Positions 29,568-38,968 of a stretch of DNA of 64,000 bases are shown here, one piece after another. A model generated the notes under the pieces. That model did not search any database. It was given only the letters and a program-made list of their open reading frames with translations, and had not been told where the DNA came from. Position 1 is the first letter of the stretch, and every line of letters begins with the position of its first letter. The translations under genes were made by a program, and so were the position numbers. Source of the stretch: Polyangium sp. y55x31 (lineage in GTDB: Bacteria; Myxococcota_A; Polyangia; Polyangiales; Polyangiaceae); assembly GCF_029946505.1 (NCBI RefSeq), contig NZ_JARZHG010000001.1, positions 682,001-746,000 on the forward strand, in the 5' to 3' direction.

Positions 29568-30065
29568 TCACCTCATCCGCATCGACATCGCCCCGCGGCT
29601 CGGCCCTTCGGGCGGCGGCAGCATCACCGTCAGCGCCTCGATCGTGGGCAGTGCCGATCGGATCCTCGCGGCCACCGGGAACGGCGTGAACGGCCCGCTG
29701 AACCAGAGCAGCAATACGTAGACGCCGGCGAACGATTGCGCGTAGGCGAACGGCTCTTCGTCGGCCAGGGCGACCGTGAAGTGCGCGCCGGGTTTGTCCT
29801 TGCCGGGCGGGCGTGCGCGCAGCACGCGATCGAACATCTCGCTCAGCGCGGACAGCTCACGTTCCAGATCGGCCTCCGTCCCCCGGAGCGCGAGGGCCTC
29901 CACCGCGGCGCCGGGGTCGCTCGGCGCTCGCCTCGACAGACCGTAGCAGAGCAGGCTGCCTGAAAGGTCGCAGACGATGGCGTTTGTCGCCCCCACGCCG
30001 TCCTGCAGGGACACGAGGCGGCGATGGAGCTTGAGCCATGCGGGAATCTCGTCGGCCGAGGCCAT
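29568..30065 (-). CDS. Unknown protein, possibly Roadblock/LC7-like
   Basis: 165 residues. The sequence runs helix (WLKLHRRLVSLQDGVGA), strand (TNAIVCDLSGSLLCYG), helix (TEADLERELSALSEMFDRVL), strand (AHFTVALADE) and strand (GVYVLLLWF), which is the order of a Roadblock/LC7 fold. Those small proteins pair with Ras-like GTPases such as MglA in myxobacteria. Motif support is weak and no GTPase gene is adjacent. It is divergent from the gene at 30146, with 80 bp between starts. Confidence 0.55.
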   Translation of the reverse strand: MASADEIPAWLKLHRRLVSLQDGVGATNAIVCDLSGSLLCYGLSRRAPSDPGAAVEALALRGTEADLERELSALSEMFDRVLRARPPGKDKPGAHFTVALADEEPFAYAQSFAGVYVLLLWFSGPFTPFPVAARIRSALPTIEALTVMLPPPEGPSRGAMSMRMR

Positions 30066-30145
30066 GGTCGCAGAGCCTACAGCCCTGCCGCCCGGGGCAC
30101 AAGACCCGCGCAGACTCTCGACCTCGTCCGGTGTATCGTGCCCCC

Positions 30146-30784
30146 ATGGACGCCCAATCTCTCCTCGATCGACTCCGCAACGACGACACGGCCGACGAAG
30201 AAGAAATCGCGAAATTGGCCCTCGCCGACAATCCCGATCTTCCCGCCGAACTCCTCGCCTGGGCCGCGCGAGCCATGAACGAGGAGGTCACGATCGAGCG
30301 CGCAGATGCCTCCACGTTTCGCGCCGTGTCCCGGGCCGTGAAGGACCCGGCCCTGAAGGGACGCCTCCGCTTCGCCCAGGCCGAGCTCATGCATGTGTCG
30401 GCCGACTCCGATCAATACGTGCTCGACGCCGCGATCGACGCGGTCGGCTGGGCTCCGGACCTCGCGGGCGCCTACGAATTGATCTTCGACAAACTCCGCG
30501 GTTCGTCCGATCTCGACTGGACCGAAGCATTCGAGAAAATCGGGGGACGGAGCCTCCCCGAGGACGCGCTCGCCCTCTTGCGCCACGTGATCGAGCGCGC
30601 CGAGGCGGGCGTGAGGACCGGAGACAAACCGTATTTCCTGAAGTTCGACCCCACGGAGGGAGCGACGCCCGCGGACGTCGAGGCGTTCGTCGGAAAAGGC
30701 CTCCTCGCCGAGGCCCTCGCGGCCCGCCGCGGCGCCATGGGGGAGGATTTTGCCACGGCACGGCGGGCCATCTTCGGGAGATGA
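30146..30784 (+). CDS. Unknown soluble helical protein
   Basis: 212 residues, acidic and nearly all helical, with an early DDTADEEEIAKLAL stretch and a short motif KPYFLKFDP near residue 165. There is no signal peptide, membrane helix or recognised domain. The start at ATG 30146 is preferred over upstream frames to 30038, which overlap the divergent gene. It ends 67 bp before the histidine kinase, a gap that contains the GTGAC repeats. Confidence 0.6.
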   Translation: MDAQSLLDRLRNDDTADEEEIAKLALADNPDLPAELLAWAARAMNEEVTIERADASTFRAVSRAVKDPALKGRLRFAQAELMHVSADSDQYVLDAAIDAVGWAPDLAGAYELIFDKLRGSSDLDWTEAFEKIGGRSLPEDALALLRHVIERAEAGVRTGDKPYFLKFDPTEGATPADVEAFVGKGLLAEALAARRGAMGEDFATARRAIFGR

Positions 30785-30794
30785 TGCAGGGCAC

Positions 30795-30828
30795 GTGACG
30801 GGCACGCGCGCCGTGACACGGCGGTGAC
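30795..30828 (+). promoter_or_regulatory. GTGAC direct repeats before the two-component operon
   Basis: GTGAC occurs at 30795, 30813 and 30824; the last two are spaced exactly 11 bases (GTGACACGGCGGTGACAT). Eleven-base spaced direct repeats are the usual binding site of OmpR/PhoB-family regulators, one of which is encoded by the second gene of the operon. The same element recurs at 33442-33457. Confidence 0.5.
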
Positions 30829-30851
30829 ATTTCCATGCGAACCTCTCCCTC

Positions 30852-32705
30852 GTGCTGACCGAACGCGCCGCGCGGCTCCGGGATCTCCTCCTCTTCGTCA
30901 CGCTCGCGCTCCTGCCTTCGATCGCGGTGGGCATCCTCGGCCTGCGCGCGATGGACGGCGAGGAGGCGGCGCAGCGGCGCGAGGCCCAGAGCGCGCTCGA
31001 TTTCAGCGCCGAGCGCCTCCGCCTCGGCATCGAGAAGGCCCTCGCGGAGGCCGACGCGGCCCTCGCCGCCGCGCGCTTCGGCCCCGAGCTGCGTGACGCC
31101 GAGTCGACTCTCGCCGGCCTTGCCCCGCCCTTCGCGGCGCCCTTGCTGCTCGATCGCGACCGCGCCCTCGCCCTCCCCGCCGCGCCCCCCGCGAGCGCCG
31201 CCCCGAAGGCCTCGACGGCTCATTGCAACACCCTCGCGGCCACGTTCACCACCACGAAAAACCCCGACACCAAGAACACCGCCCGAAACGAGCTGCTCCG
31301 CGATTGTCCGGACGTTCGCGGCGCCGGCGGGCGGTTCCTCTATCCCGTCGTCGCGCTCTCCAACCTCTCGGAGAGCGAGGCGCCGGCCCTCGTCGCCTGG
31401 ATCGAGGGCCATGTGGCGTCCCTCTCGTCCGGCGAGCGCGAGGCGACACGCGACGAGATCATGACGGCAGCGGCCCTCGGTGAACCCTTGCGCGCCCGCG
31501 CGCTCCTCGCATTAAAAAGCTCTCCCTCCACGCGTGGCCGCATCCTCGAAGCCCTGCGCAGCGAGGAGGCCGCGGCGGCCCTGCGCGGCGGCCCCGATCG
31601 CGCCGGCATGCTCCGGTTTCGCGCGCCGGGCGCCATCTTCGTCCTCCGCGCCCTCGACGACGGCCGGCTCGCGGGCCTCGTCGTGCACGGCGAATCCCTC
31701 GCCGCCTCTCTCGATGCGGGTTTTCCTGCGATGCCTGCCGGCGAGCGCGCGCAGTTCGCGCCGACCGTCGCCTCGTTCGGCGACCTCCGCGGCACGACCC
31801 TCCTCGCGCCCGGCCTCGCGATGCACGTCGTCCCCGCCGATCGCACGGCCATCGATCGGCGGGCTGCGCGGAGCCGCCGCGTCCTCGGCGCGATTGGCGG
31901 GGGCGCGGTCGTCGTTTCGCTCGGCCTCCTCGCCTTGTTATGGGCGCGCATGCGCGCGGCGCGGCGCACGAGCGAGCTCCGGGTCGATTTCGTCTCCGCC
32001 GTCTCGCACGAGCTACGCACGCCGGTCTCGTCCGTGCGCATGCTCGCGGAGCTCCTCGAAAGCGGCCGCGTCGAGCCCGACGAGCAACACGAGGTCTTCG
32101 AGGCGCTCGCGCGCGAATCGAAGCGGCTCGGCGACACGGTCGAGCGGATGCTCTCGCTCGGCCGCATGGCCAAGGGCCGGCTCGCCGCGGTGCGCGCCGA
32201 GGCCGATCTCGCGGCCGTCGCGGACGAGGCCATCGTCGCCTTCGAGGAGCGATTCCCCGATGTGCCCGCGATCGAGCGCGCCATCGACGCGCCGGCGCCC
32301 GCGCACGTCGATCCGGGGCTCGTCCGCCTCGCCCTCGACAACCTTCTCGACAACGCGCGCAAATACGCGCCCGACGGCGCGCCTTATCGGGTGATCTTGC
32401 GACACGCGGACGAGAGCATCACGATCCGCGTCGAGGACCGGGGCCCCGGGATTTCGCGGCGTGATCGGAAGCGCATCTTCGAGCCCTTCGAGCGGCTCGA
32501 CGACAAGTTGAGCCGCGAAACCGAAGGCAGCGGCCTCGGACTCTCGCTGGTCCTGCACGTGATGCGCGCGCACGGCGGGACGGCGCGCGTGGAGAGCGAG
32601 CCCGGCCGCGGCGCGGCGTTCGTTTTGGTATTTCCCGGGGGTTCGGGGGTGAAGCCCGGCTCGTCCGGGCGGAGCCCCCGAGCGTTGCATGGGAGGAAAA
32701 CATGA
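30852..32705 (+). CDS. Membrane sensor histidine kinase
   Basis: 617 residues. A first transmembrane helix (about residues 10-28), a ~310-residue periplasmic sensor region with a Cys pair (HCNTL ... LRDCPD) and a second helix (AIGGGAVVVSLGLLALLW, about 345-362). Then come HisKA with SHELRTP and a HATPase domain with N-box LDNLLDNARKYAP, G1 DRGPGIS and G2 GSGLGLSL. It would autophosphorylate on His and pass phosphate to the regulator encoded next. The start is GTG 30852. Its stop overlaps the regulator's ATG (ATGA). Kinase-before-regulator is the less common gene order. Confidence 0.92.
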   Translation: MLTERAARLRDLLLFVTLALLPSIAVGILGLRAMDGEEAAQRREAQSALDFSAERLRLGIEKALAEADAALAAARFGPELRDAESTLAGLAPPFAAPLLLDRDRALALPAAPPASAAPKASTAHCNTLAATFTTTKNPDTKNTARNELLRDCPDVRGAGGRFLYPVVALSNLSESEAPALVAWIEGHVASLSSGEREATRDEIMTAAALGEPLRARALLALKSSPSTRGRILEALRSEEAAAALRGGPDRAGMLRFRAPGAIFVLRALDDGRLAGLVVHGESLAASLDAGFPAMPAGERAQFAPTVASFGDLRGTTLLAPGLAMHVVPADRTAIDRRAARSRRVLGAIGGGAVVVSLGLLALLWARMRAARRTSELRVDFVSAVSHELRTPVSSVRMLAELLESGRVEPDEQHEVFEALARESKRLGDTVERMLSLGRMAKGRLAAVRAEADLAAVADEAIVAFEERFPDVPAIERAIDAPAPAHVDPGLVRLALDNLLDNARKYAPDGAPYRVILRHADESITIRVEDRGPGISRRDRKRIFEPFERLDDKLSRETEGSGLGLSLVLHVMRAHGGTARVESEPGRGAAFVLVFPGGSGVKPGSSGRSPRALHGRKT

Positions 32706-33430
32706 GCACGAAGAGCCCCGCGGGGCGGCAGGAGACGATTCTCCTCGTCGAGGACGATCTCGGCCTGCGCCTCGCCATGACGAAGACCCTGCGATCCGAG
32801 GGGTTCCGCGTCGAGGTCGCGGGCACCGGCAAGGACGGGCTCGAGGCCGCGCTCGCGCAAAAGCCCGATCTCGTCCTGCTCGACGTGATGCTCCCCGGCA
32901 TGAACGGCTTCGAGGTTTGTCAGCGCCTCCGCGAGGTGGATCCCGAGGTCCCCATTCTCATGGTCACGGCCAAGGGCGAGGAGCCCGACAAGGTCCGGGG
33001 CCTGCGCCTCGGCGCCGATGATTACATCGTAAAACCTTTCGGCGTGGCCGAGCTCTGCGCGCGCATCGACGCGGCCCTCCGGCGGCGCAGGCGCGCCGAG
33101 GCCGAGACCGAGATCCTCCAGATCGGCGACGTCACCGCCGATTTCCGCGCCCACACGCTGAGCCGCGCAGGCCAGCCGCTCGAGACGACCGCGCTCGAAA
33201 TGCGCCTGCTCCGGTACTTCCTGCGCCACGAGGGCACGCTCTTGCCGCGCCAGCGTATCCTCGATGCCGTGTGGGGCGCCGACTACTTCGGCACGGATCG
33301 CACCGTCGACAACTTCATCAACCGCCTCCGCGCCAAGATCGAGGACGACCCGAAGAACCCCCGCCACCTCGTCACCGTGCGCGGCGCCGGCTACCGCTTC
33401 ACGCGCACCCCGAGCACCGGAGGCGACTGA
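32702..33430 (+). CDS. OmpR/PhoB-family response regulator
   Basis: 242 residues. The receiver domain shows the acidic pocket (VEDD), the phosphoacceptor Asp in LVLLDVML, the Thr in MVTAKG and the Lys in VKPFG. The C-terminal winged helix has the expected pattern (LETTALEMRLLRYFLRHEG ... RTVDNFINRLRAKIE ... GAGYRF). It is coupled by ATGA to the kinase. The 11-base direct repeats before the kinase gene and before the next lipoprotein gene are likely binding sites for this protein (inference). Confidence 0.93.
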   Translation: MSTKSPAGRQETILLVEDDLGLRLAMTKTLRSEGFRVEVAGTGKDGLEAALAQKPDLVLLDVMLPGMNGFEVCQRLREVDPEVPILMVTAKGEEPDKVRGLRLGADDYIVKPFGVAELCARIDAALRRRRRAEAETEILQIGDVTADFRAHTLSRAGQPLETTALEMRLLRYFLRHEGTLLPRQRILDAVWGADYFGTDRTVDNFINRLRAKIEDDPKNPRHLVTVRGAGYRFTRTPSTGGD

Positions 33431-33441
33431 CCCCGCGCCCG

Positions 33442-33457
33442 GTGACCGAACGGTGAC
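33442..33457 (+). promoter_or_regulatory. GTGAC direct repeat before the AgmX-like lipoprotein gene
   Basis: GTGACCGAACGGTGACAT: two GTGAC half-sites exactly 11 bases apart, sharing the CGGTGACAT half with the repeat at 30824. It lies 84-99 bases before the lipoprotein start, a fitting distance for an activator site. I infer that the two-component system just upstream controls this gene. Confidence 0.5.
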
Positions 33458-33540
33458 ATGGCAGAGAAATTTCGTACAGGAACGCGCCGCATAGTGGTCT
33501 CCAGACGGCGCCGCGATGGCAGCCATACAGGAGATTGATC

Positions 33541-34791
33541 ATGATGAAGCACTTCGGCCTTGGTTTCGTTCTGGTGTCTCTGGCCTCGACGTTCGTGCTC
33601 GGTTGCGCGGGCGAAAGCCCCGAGGGCACCGAAGCGCCGGCCATTCAGGCGGCGCCGGCCAGCGAGGCGTCGGTCGCGCTGCGCATCGAGCGGGTCGCGC
33701 GCGCGCTCGATCGCGGCGAGGATGCGAAGCAGGCGCTCTCGGAGATCGATCTCGCGCTCGCGCATCCTTCTGCCACCGCGACCGAGCGCGACGAGGCCAT
33801 CCTCGTGCGCAGCCGCGCCCTCGAAGCGACGGGCGACGCGGAAGGCGCGATCAAGGCCGTCGAAGACCTCCTCGCGGCGCACGCGGGCGATCGGGAATGG
33901 GCGCTCTCGGCCGAGGCGGAAAAACGCCTGCGCAAGCTGCTCACGGGCAGCGAGGACACGCCGAAGCGCCGCCTCACCCCGGCCGAGCCTCCGGTCTCGA
34001 TTTTCGCGACCCAGCTCGCGAAGTTTTTCCCGCCCGACGCGGGCGGCCGATATCGCGTGCGTGTGCTCGCGTTCGGCGGCGATCGCAATTTCTCGAGTGA
34101 TCGGATCGGCACCTTCAACGTCGGCGGCGCGATCCGCGCCGAAAAAGAGAAGACGTGCCCGACGTGCGAGGTGAACGTCGACAGCAACACGAACCGCGAG
34201 ACGTCGTGGGTCGGCATCGTCCGCGCGCGCGCCGAGCTCGCCACCTCGCTCGTCGTTTATTATTACGACCTCGAAGGGGGCGAGATCCCCGCGCGTTACG
34301 ACGCCGAGCTGCCGCTGCCTTCGGCCGAGATCAAGGCGCGGCTCGCGAAGGGCAAGGGGCTCGTGGCCGCGAAATCGCGCGAGGGCGCGCCGCCCGTGAT
34401 CCTCATCGCGGCCCCGCGCTTCGCCCAGCTCGACAACGTCGAGACCACGCTCGCCGGAATGGACGAGCTACCGCTCGAGGCGACGAGCATCGACGTCCCG
34501 GAGTCGCTCGAAGCCGAGGAGATCCAGGCCGTCGTGCGTAGCCACTTCGGCGCGTTCCGGGGTTGTTACGAGGCGGTCCTCCAGACGAATCCGGCGGCGC
34601 AGGGGCGCATCTCGCTCGATTTCAAGGTGGACCCGGACGGGCACGTGTCGACCATGAAAGCCACGGCGGATTCGCCCGCGACGCAGCCGATGGAGACGTG
34701 CATGCGTGACGCCGCCCAGGCGCTCGTGTTCCCCGCGGCGACGAAGGAGACCTCGGTCGTTTATCCGGTCCTCTTCACGCCCGGGGAGTGA
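33541..34791 (+). CDS. Lipoprotein with AgmX/PglI-type C-terminal domain
   Basis: 416 residues. A signal peptide ends in lipobox VLGC. A helical segment of about 100 residues (TPR-like spacing) is followed by a domain of unknown type (about 140-320), and the last ~90 residues match the AgmX/PglI C-terminal domain, with VRSHFGAFRGCYE...GRISLDFKVDPDGHV...CMRDAAQAL. That TonB-like domain occurs in myxobacterial gliding and envelope proteins, usually with a disulfide between the two Cys. The ATG at 33541 has AGGAG seven bases upstream. It sits 110 bp after the two-component operon. Confidence 0.84.
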   Translation: MMKHFGLGFVLVSLASTFVLGCAGESPEGTEAPAIQAAPASEASVALRIERVARALDRGEDAKQALSEIDLALAHPSATATERDEAILVRSRALEATGDAEGAIKAVEDLLAAHAGDREWALSAEAEKRLRKLLTGSEDTPKRRLTPAEPPVSIFATQLAKFFPPDAGGRYRVRVLAFGGDRNFSSDRIGTFNVGGAIRAEKEKTCPTCEVNVDSNTNRETSWVGIVRARAELATSLVVYYYDLEGGEIPARYDAELPLPSAEIKARLAKGKGLVAAKSREGAPPVILIAAPRFAQLDNVETTLAGMDELPLEATSIDVPESLEAEEIQAVVRSHFGAFRGCYEAVLQTNPAAQGRISLDFKVDPDGHVSTMKATADSPATQPMETCMRDAAQALVFPAATKETSVVYPVLFTPGE

Positions 34792-34792
34792 T

Positions 34793-36310
34793 TCACGCGA
34801 GGCCGACGGGCGCGGAGGCATGCACGGGCGGCCTCCGCGCTCGGAACGACTGCACTTCCTCGATTTGCGCGCAGAGCCGGAAGAGGCGCGCGTCCTCGCC
34901 GAAACGCGCCGTGAGCATGGTCCCGATCGGCAAACCCTCCGCATTCCAGTGGAGCGGCACGCTCGCCGAAGGTTGTCCCGTCACGTTGAAGACCGGCGTG
35001 AACGGCGAAAACGCATAAGCGCGATCCACGGCCATGTCGAGCAGGCGCGGCAGCCGCAAGAGCTCCGGGCGATCGAGCCGCGCCACGAGCTCCTGCATGC
35101 CCTCCTCCAGGCCCCTCGCGAGCAAGGTCCCGTGCGGCACGGGCGGCCTGCCGATCGTCGGCGTGAGCAGCACGTCGTATTCCTGGAAAAACCCGGCCAC
35201 GGCGCGCTGCACGTCGAAGAGCTTGCGCCGGTGATACACGAACGTCCCCGCGTCCGTGCTCCTGCCGACGAGGTTCAAGAGCCACGTCGTCCGCTCGACG
35301 TCCTCGCGACGCGCTGGGCGGCCGAGGAAGGCCTCCGCCGCGCGCATCTCGGCGGCGACGAGCGCGCTGAAATGCAGGAAAAACCCCTTCGCGAACTCGC
35401 GCGCGTCGAAGCGCGGCCGCGACGGCTCCACGTGATGGCCGAGCTTTTCGAGCAGCTTCGCCGTCTCCTCGACGGCGCGCCGGTTGTCCGGGTGGGGCTC
35501 CGCGCCGTGCAGGAGCGGCTCGCTCGTGAAGGCAATGCGGAGTTTTTCCGGAGGTGAGTCGAGCGCCGCCAGGAAACCTTGGTACGGCGCGGGTGCGTGG
35601 TACATCGCCGTGGTCTCGGGCCCCGCCGTCGCGTCGAGCGCGGCCGCGCTGTCGCGCACGGTACGCGACAGGACGTGCTCGGCGGCGAACCCGTAAAAGC
35701 TCTCGCTCACGTCGGGGCCGACGGGGTTTCGTGCGCGCGTCGGCTTGAAACCGAAGAGGCCACAACACGCGGCCGGGATACGAATCGATCCGCCGCCGTC
35801 GCCGCCGTGCGCCATGGGCACGATCCCCGCCGCGACGGCCGCCGCCGCGCCGCCGCTCGATCCGCCCGGCGAGTAGCCGAGGCGCCAGGGGTTGTGCGTG
35901 GGCCCATAAAGCTCGGGCTCCGTCGTCGGCAGGATGCCGAACTCGGGGGAGTTCGTCTTGCCGAACACCACGAGGCCGGCGCGCAGGAATCGCTCGGTGA
36001 GCTCGGAGTGGTGGGAAGGCACGTTGCCACGATAGAGGCGGCTCGCCGCCTGGAGCGGCACGCCGGCATAGGCGGTGGCCATGTCCTTCATGAGGAAAGG
36101 CACGCCGCGGAAGGGGCCGTCCGGCAGCTCGCCGCGCGCCCGCTCGCGCGCGATGACGTGCATGCCGATCACGATCGCGTTGAGCCGCCCGTTCACGCGT
36201 TCGGCGCGCGAGATCGCCTCCTCCAGAAGTTCGGCGGGGCTCACCTCCCCCTTCTTCACGAGCGCGGCGAGGCCCAGGGCGTCGTGGTCGTCGTATTCCT
36301 TGAAGCTCAC
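34793..36310 (-). CDS. Amidase-signature family hydrolase
   Basis: 505 residues. The amidase signature is clear: catalytic Lys in [10 protein letters not shown] (about residue 78) and the Ser-cisSer pair in [16 protein letters not shown] (about residues 145-160), followed by [22 protein letters not shown]. These enzymes cleave amides, nitrile-derived amides or carbamates in the cytoplasm. No signal peptide is seen. The start is GTG 36310 with GGTAGG upstream. It converges with the AgmX-like lipoprotein gene (stops adjacent). No neighbouring gene suggests the substrate. Confidence 0.9.
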   Translation of the reverse strand: MSFKEYDDHDALGLAALVKKGEVSPAELLEEAISRAERVNGRLNAIVIGMHVIARERARGELPDGPFRGVPFLMKDMATAYAGVPLQAASRLYRGNVPSHHSELTERFLRAGLVVFGKTNSPEFGILPTTEPELYGPTHNPWRLGYSPGGSSGGAAAAVAAGIVPMAHGGDGGGSIRIPAACCGLFGFKPTRARNPVGPDVSESFYGFAAEHVLSRTVRDSAAALDATAGPETTAMYHAPAPYQGFLAALDSPPEKLRIAFTSEPLLHGAEPHPDNRRAVEETAKLLEKLGHHVEPSRPRFDAREFAKGFFLHFSALVAAEMRAAEAFLGRPARREDVERTTWLLNLVGRSTDAGTFVYHRRKLFDVQRAVAGFFQEYDVLLTPTIGRPPVPHGTLLARGLEEGMQELVARLDRPELLRLPRLLDMAVDRAYAFSPFTPVFNVTGQPSASVPLHWNAEGLPIGTMLTARFGEDARLFRLCAQIEEVQSFRARRPPVHASAPVGLA

Positions 36311-36520
36311 CCTCGTTTACCTACCAGATCGCGCGCGCCCGACTCAACGACGAAGGGCGCACCGAGGCGCATCTCCTGCGCCGCCGCGCGCGCCTTGCGC
36401 GCCGTGCCGGCCCGTGGCGTCCATGAACCGATGAAATCCCGGGCCGGTTGGTGTATGTAGGGCGACGCGCGAGCCCGGCACGCGCCGTGCTTGGGTCTTC
36501 GGTGCATCGAACGAGGCACG

Positions 36521-36964
36521 ATGAAACACCAATATCTCTTCGGTCTTCTCGCGGTGGGGGCCCTCGGCGTGGCCGGTTGTGGCACGGACTATTCGGGCAC
36601 GTACAAGGGCGACGCCACGGAGTCCGGCACGGTGAAGATCGCCGTCCCGCAGACGGCGGACGTCGCCAAGAACGAGTCGCCGCCGCGCAAGGTGGAAGGC
36701 GCGACCGTGACGGTCTCGAAGGACGGGAGCGCCTACGTCGTGAAATTCGCGGCCTGCGAGATGAAGGGCGAGGCCTCGACGCCGACGCTCGTCGTCGTGA
36801 AAAACACGTGTGACGTCAAGGTGGCGAACTGGGAGGGCAAGCTCCCCCTCTCGGCGACGCTGAACTTCGACGACAAGGGCGCCCTCTCGATGGAGGTCAC
36901 GGGCACCACGAAAAACGATGCGACCGTCATCTCCTACGACTGGACGTTCAAGGGCAAGAAGTAA
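36521..36964 (+). CDS. Small lipoprotein, lipocalin-like beta protein, unknown function
   Basis: 147 residues. Signal peptide with lipobox GVAGC; the mature part begins GTDYSGTYKGD, then alternating strands and a Cys pair (AACEMKG ... KNTCDVK) that may form a disulfide. GAGG lies just upstream of ATG 36521. It is divergent from the amidase and converges with the following lipoprotein gene with three bases between the stops. The fold guess is from strand pattern only. Confidence 0.75.
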   Translation: MKHQYLFGLLAVGALGVAGCGTDYSGTYKGDATESGTVKIAVPQTADVAKNESPPRKVEGATVTVSKDGSAYVVKFAACEMKGEASTPTLVVVKNTCDVKVANWEGKLPLSATLNFDDKGALSMEVTGTTKNDATVISYDWTFKGKK

Positions 36965-36967
36965 CGT

Positions 36968-37828
36968 TCATTCCGGACAACCGATTGGCTGCGTGGCGAG
37001 GACGACGTCGTCGATCCAGATCGTGCGCGCCGCGTCGGGCAGATAGGACTCCCACCCCAGGTAGATCTCGGAGAAGAGAGGCGCCGTCCAGGGAGCCGCG
37101 GGGGTGTCCGGGTTCGTGCAGCCGTCCCCGGTCTCCTTCACGGAGAGGCCGGGCACGCCATATCCGTCGACGGAGAGCTGCAGCGCGTTTTCATTTCCGT
37201 CGAACTTCCATTCGAAGCACGCCCACCGTCCAACGGGCACGGTCACCTCGTGCGAGTGAGCCCAGCACGCCGTGTGAGGGGCGCTCATCGGATCTTCGTA
37301 ATACTCGGGCGTGTCGTAGAACGCCGTGAGCTGGCTGCCGAGGAACGCCCCCGAGGCTTCGTCGAAGATCGGGTGATGCACGCCATAACGGTAATAGGCC
37401 TTGTAGGTCTGTCCGGGTACGCGGCCCTGCGCCGTCACGAGGCCGATGCCCCCGGCTTCCATGGGCACGGATTCGAGGAACAGCATCGCCCGGCCATAAA
37501 GCACGTTGCCCTCCGGAGGGAGCACCGAGGTATCGTCGAGCGCGAGCATCACGGTCCGGAAATCGTTGCCCATGCTGGTCGCGGTCGCCGCGACCTTCAC
37601 CGCGCGCGAGCCGCTCCGGGCGTTCTCCGAGGCGACGACGACGGAACCCCCCACCTCGACGGTGCGCCACTTGCCCCCGGGTTTGTCGCCCGCGGCGAAC
37701 GATTCGAAGTCGTCGCAGATGAGTGCCGTGTCGCAGACGTTCGCGAACTGTCGTTCCTCGGCCGTGCACCCGGCGGCGCCAAAGGCGGCCATGAGGAGGA
37801 TCGCGGAGAGTTTTCCGTGGTTTCGCAT
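36968..37828 (-). CDS. Lipoprotein with jelly-roll/laminin-G-like domain
   Basis: 286 residues. Lipobox GAAGC after a short signal peptide. The mature part starts with a pattern common in polysaccharide-lyase and laminin-G-like secreted domains: LICDDFESFAAGDKPGGKWRTV, then SRAVKVAA, GRAMLFLES, WACFEWKFDG and WIDDVVLA near the end. Six Cys could form disulfides. It may bind or act on carbohydrate. The frame is open far upstream on the minus strand, but the ATG at 37828 begins the signal peptide and the rest is a shadow of the neighbouring genes. Confidence 0.78.
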   Translation of the reverse strand: MRNHGKLSAILLMAAFGAAGCTAEERQFANVCDTALICDDFESFAAGDKPGGKWRTVEVGGSVVVASENARSGSRAVKVAATATSMGNDFRTVMLALDDTSVLPPEGNVLYGRAMLFLESVPMEAGGIGLVTAQGRVPGQTYKAYYRYGVHHPIFDEASGAFLGSQLTAFYDTPEYYEDPMSAPHTACWAHSHEVTVPVGRWACFEWKFDGNENALQLSVDGYGVPGLSVKETGDGCTNPDTPAAPWTAPLFSEIYLGWESYLPDAARTIWIDDVVLATQPIGCPE

Positions 37829-37866
37829 GCCGCTTTTTATCACGGCGGCCGGTGGGGCGGCAGGGG

Positions 37867-38877
37867 TCAGCGGCAGCCCTCGGCGCGGGACCAGTCGAAG
37901 GTGTCGTCCTTGAACTCGCGGGTCGTCTGCGATTTTCCACCCATGGTCATGTCGACGGTCTGCTCGAACCGCACGTGGCGGGGCCGAAGCGTGCGCGGGT
38001 CGGTCTCCGCTTCGGTGCGCGTCACGCGGCGGATATTTTCGATGGGCATGTCTTTGGGGAAATGGGGGCCGGCCATCTCGCGGACGAGGTTGGCGAGGCC
38101 CTGGGCCGCTTTTTCCCCCTCGAGGGTCTGGGTGATCGAGACCCGGACGAGCGCGTCGTCGCCCTTGGCTTTGCCGTGATGCTCGAAGCGCAGGCGCACG
38201 GGGATCGTCTCCGAACCGGCGGGGACCGTGTCGTCGGCCTCGACGACCTCGCCCGGCGAATTCGAGAGCCCGATCCACGCGCCGACCCAGGCATTCCACG
38301 AGTCGCCCGCGGCCGAGGCGATCTGCGCCTGCATCTGCGGCGAGCGGAGCGTCTTCGCCATGAACGCCGTGAGCTCTGCGTTCCTCGCGATCGCCGGCGT
38401 GGCGAGCATCTGCTCGATGACCTTGTCGAGCCCGCGGGCTTCGAGGTACTCGCCCTCGGCCGAAATGATCATCGGCACGGGCATGCTGAGGAGCGGGAGC
38501 ATGGGGGCGAGTTTCTCCTGCGCCTCGGGCGTGGTGGCGTCCTGGCCGTTGAGCACGAGGAACTCGGTGTCCTCGATGCGGACCTCGATCTTGCCGTCTT
38601 TCATGCGTCGAGCCGCGACGAAAAAGCGCATCTTCGCGTCCTTGCCCTTCTTCTCCGAGACGCGCTCGACGGGCACACGGCAAGGCACTTTCCACCCGAA
38701 CGAGAGGATGTTTTCGTTTGCGGGTGTCGCATCGGCGACCTCGTCGCGACTCGTCGAGGACGAACCAGAAGCGGGCGTTGCCGGCTCTTTCGTGGCCTCG
38801 GACGAGGCTCCGCAGGCGGCGGTGAACAGGAGGAGCAGGAGGGGAAGTCGCGTGTTCCGCATGAGCGCGCGAAGCAT
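37867..38877 (-). CDS. Lipoprotein of unknown function
   Basis: 336 residues. Signal peptide (LPLLLLLFTAAC) with a Ser/Thr/Pro linker (about residues 25-50), then an alpha/beta body with FEHHGKAKGDDALVRVSITQTLEGEKAAQ and a final Cys. Starts at 38877 and 38862 are both possible; 38877 has GGAAGG next to it. It lies 38 bp before the next lipoprotein gene on the same strand, so both are probably one operon. No family is recognised. Confidence 0.72.
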   Translation of the reverse strand: MLRALMRNTRLPLLLLLFTAACGASSEATKEPATPASGSSSTSRDEVADATPANENILSFGWKVPCRVPVERVSEKKGKDAKMRFFVAARRMKDGKIEVRIEDTEFLVLNGQDATTPEAQEKLAPMLPLLSMPVPMIISAEGEYLEARGLDKVIEQMLATPAIARNAELTAFMAKTLRSPQMQAQIASAAGDSWNAWVGAWIGLSNSPGEVVEADDTVPAGSETIPVRLRFEHHGKAKGDDALVRVSITQTLEGEKAAQGLANLVREMAGPHFPKDMPIENIRRVTRTEAETDPRTLRPRHVRFEQTVDMTMGGKSQTTREFKDDTFDWSRAEGCR

Positions 38878-38968
38878 CCTTCCATTCGGCCCTCGCGATC
38901 CAGTGATTTTTTCGAGTGTAGCCCCTCCCCTCGCTGCGCCTTGACGCACGGGCGGACGGACGAACATC

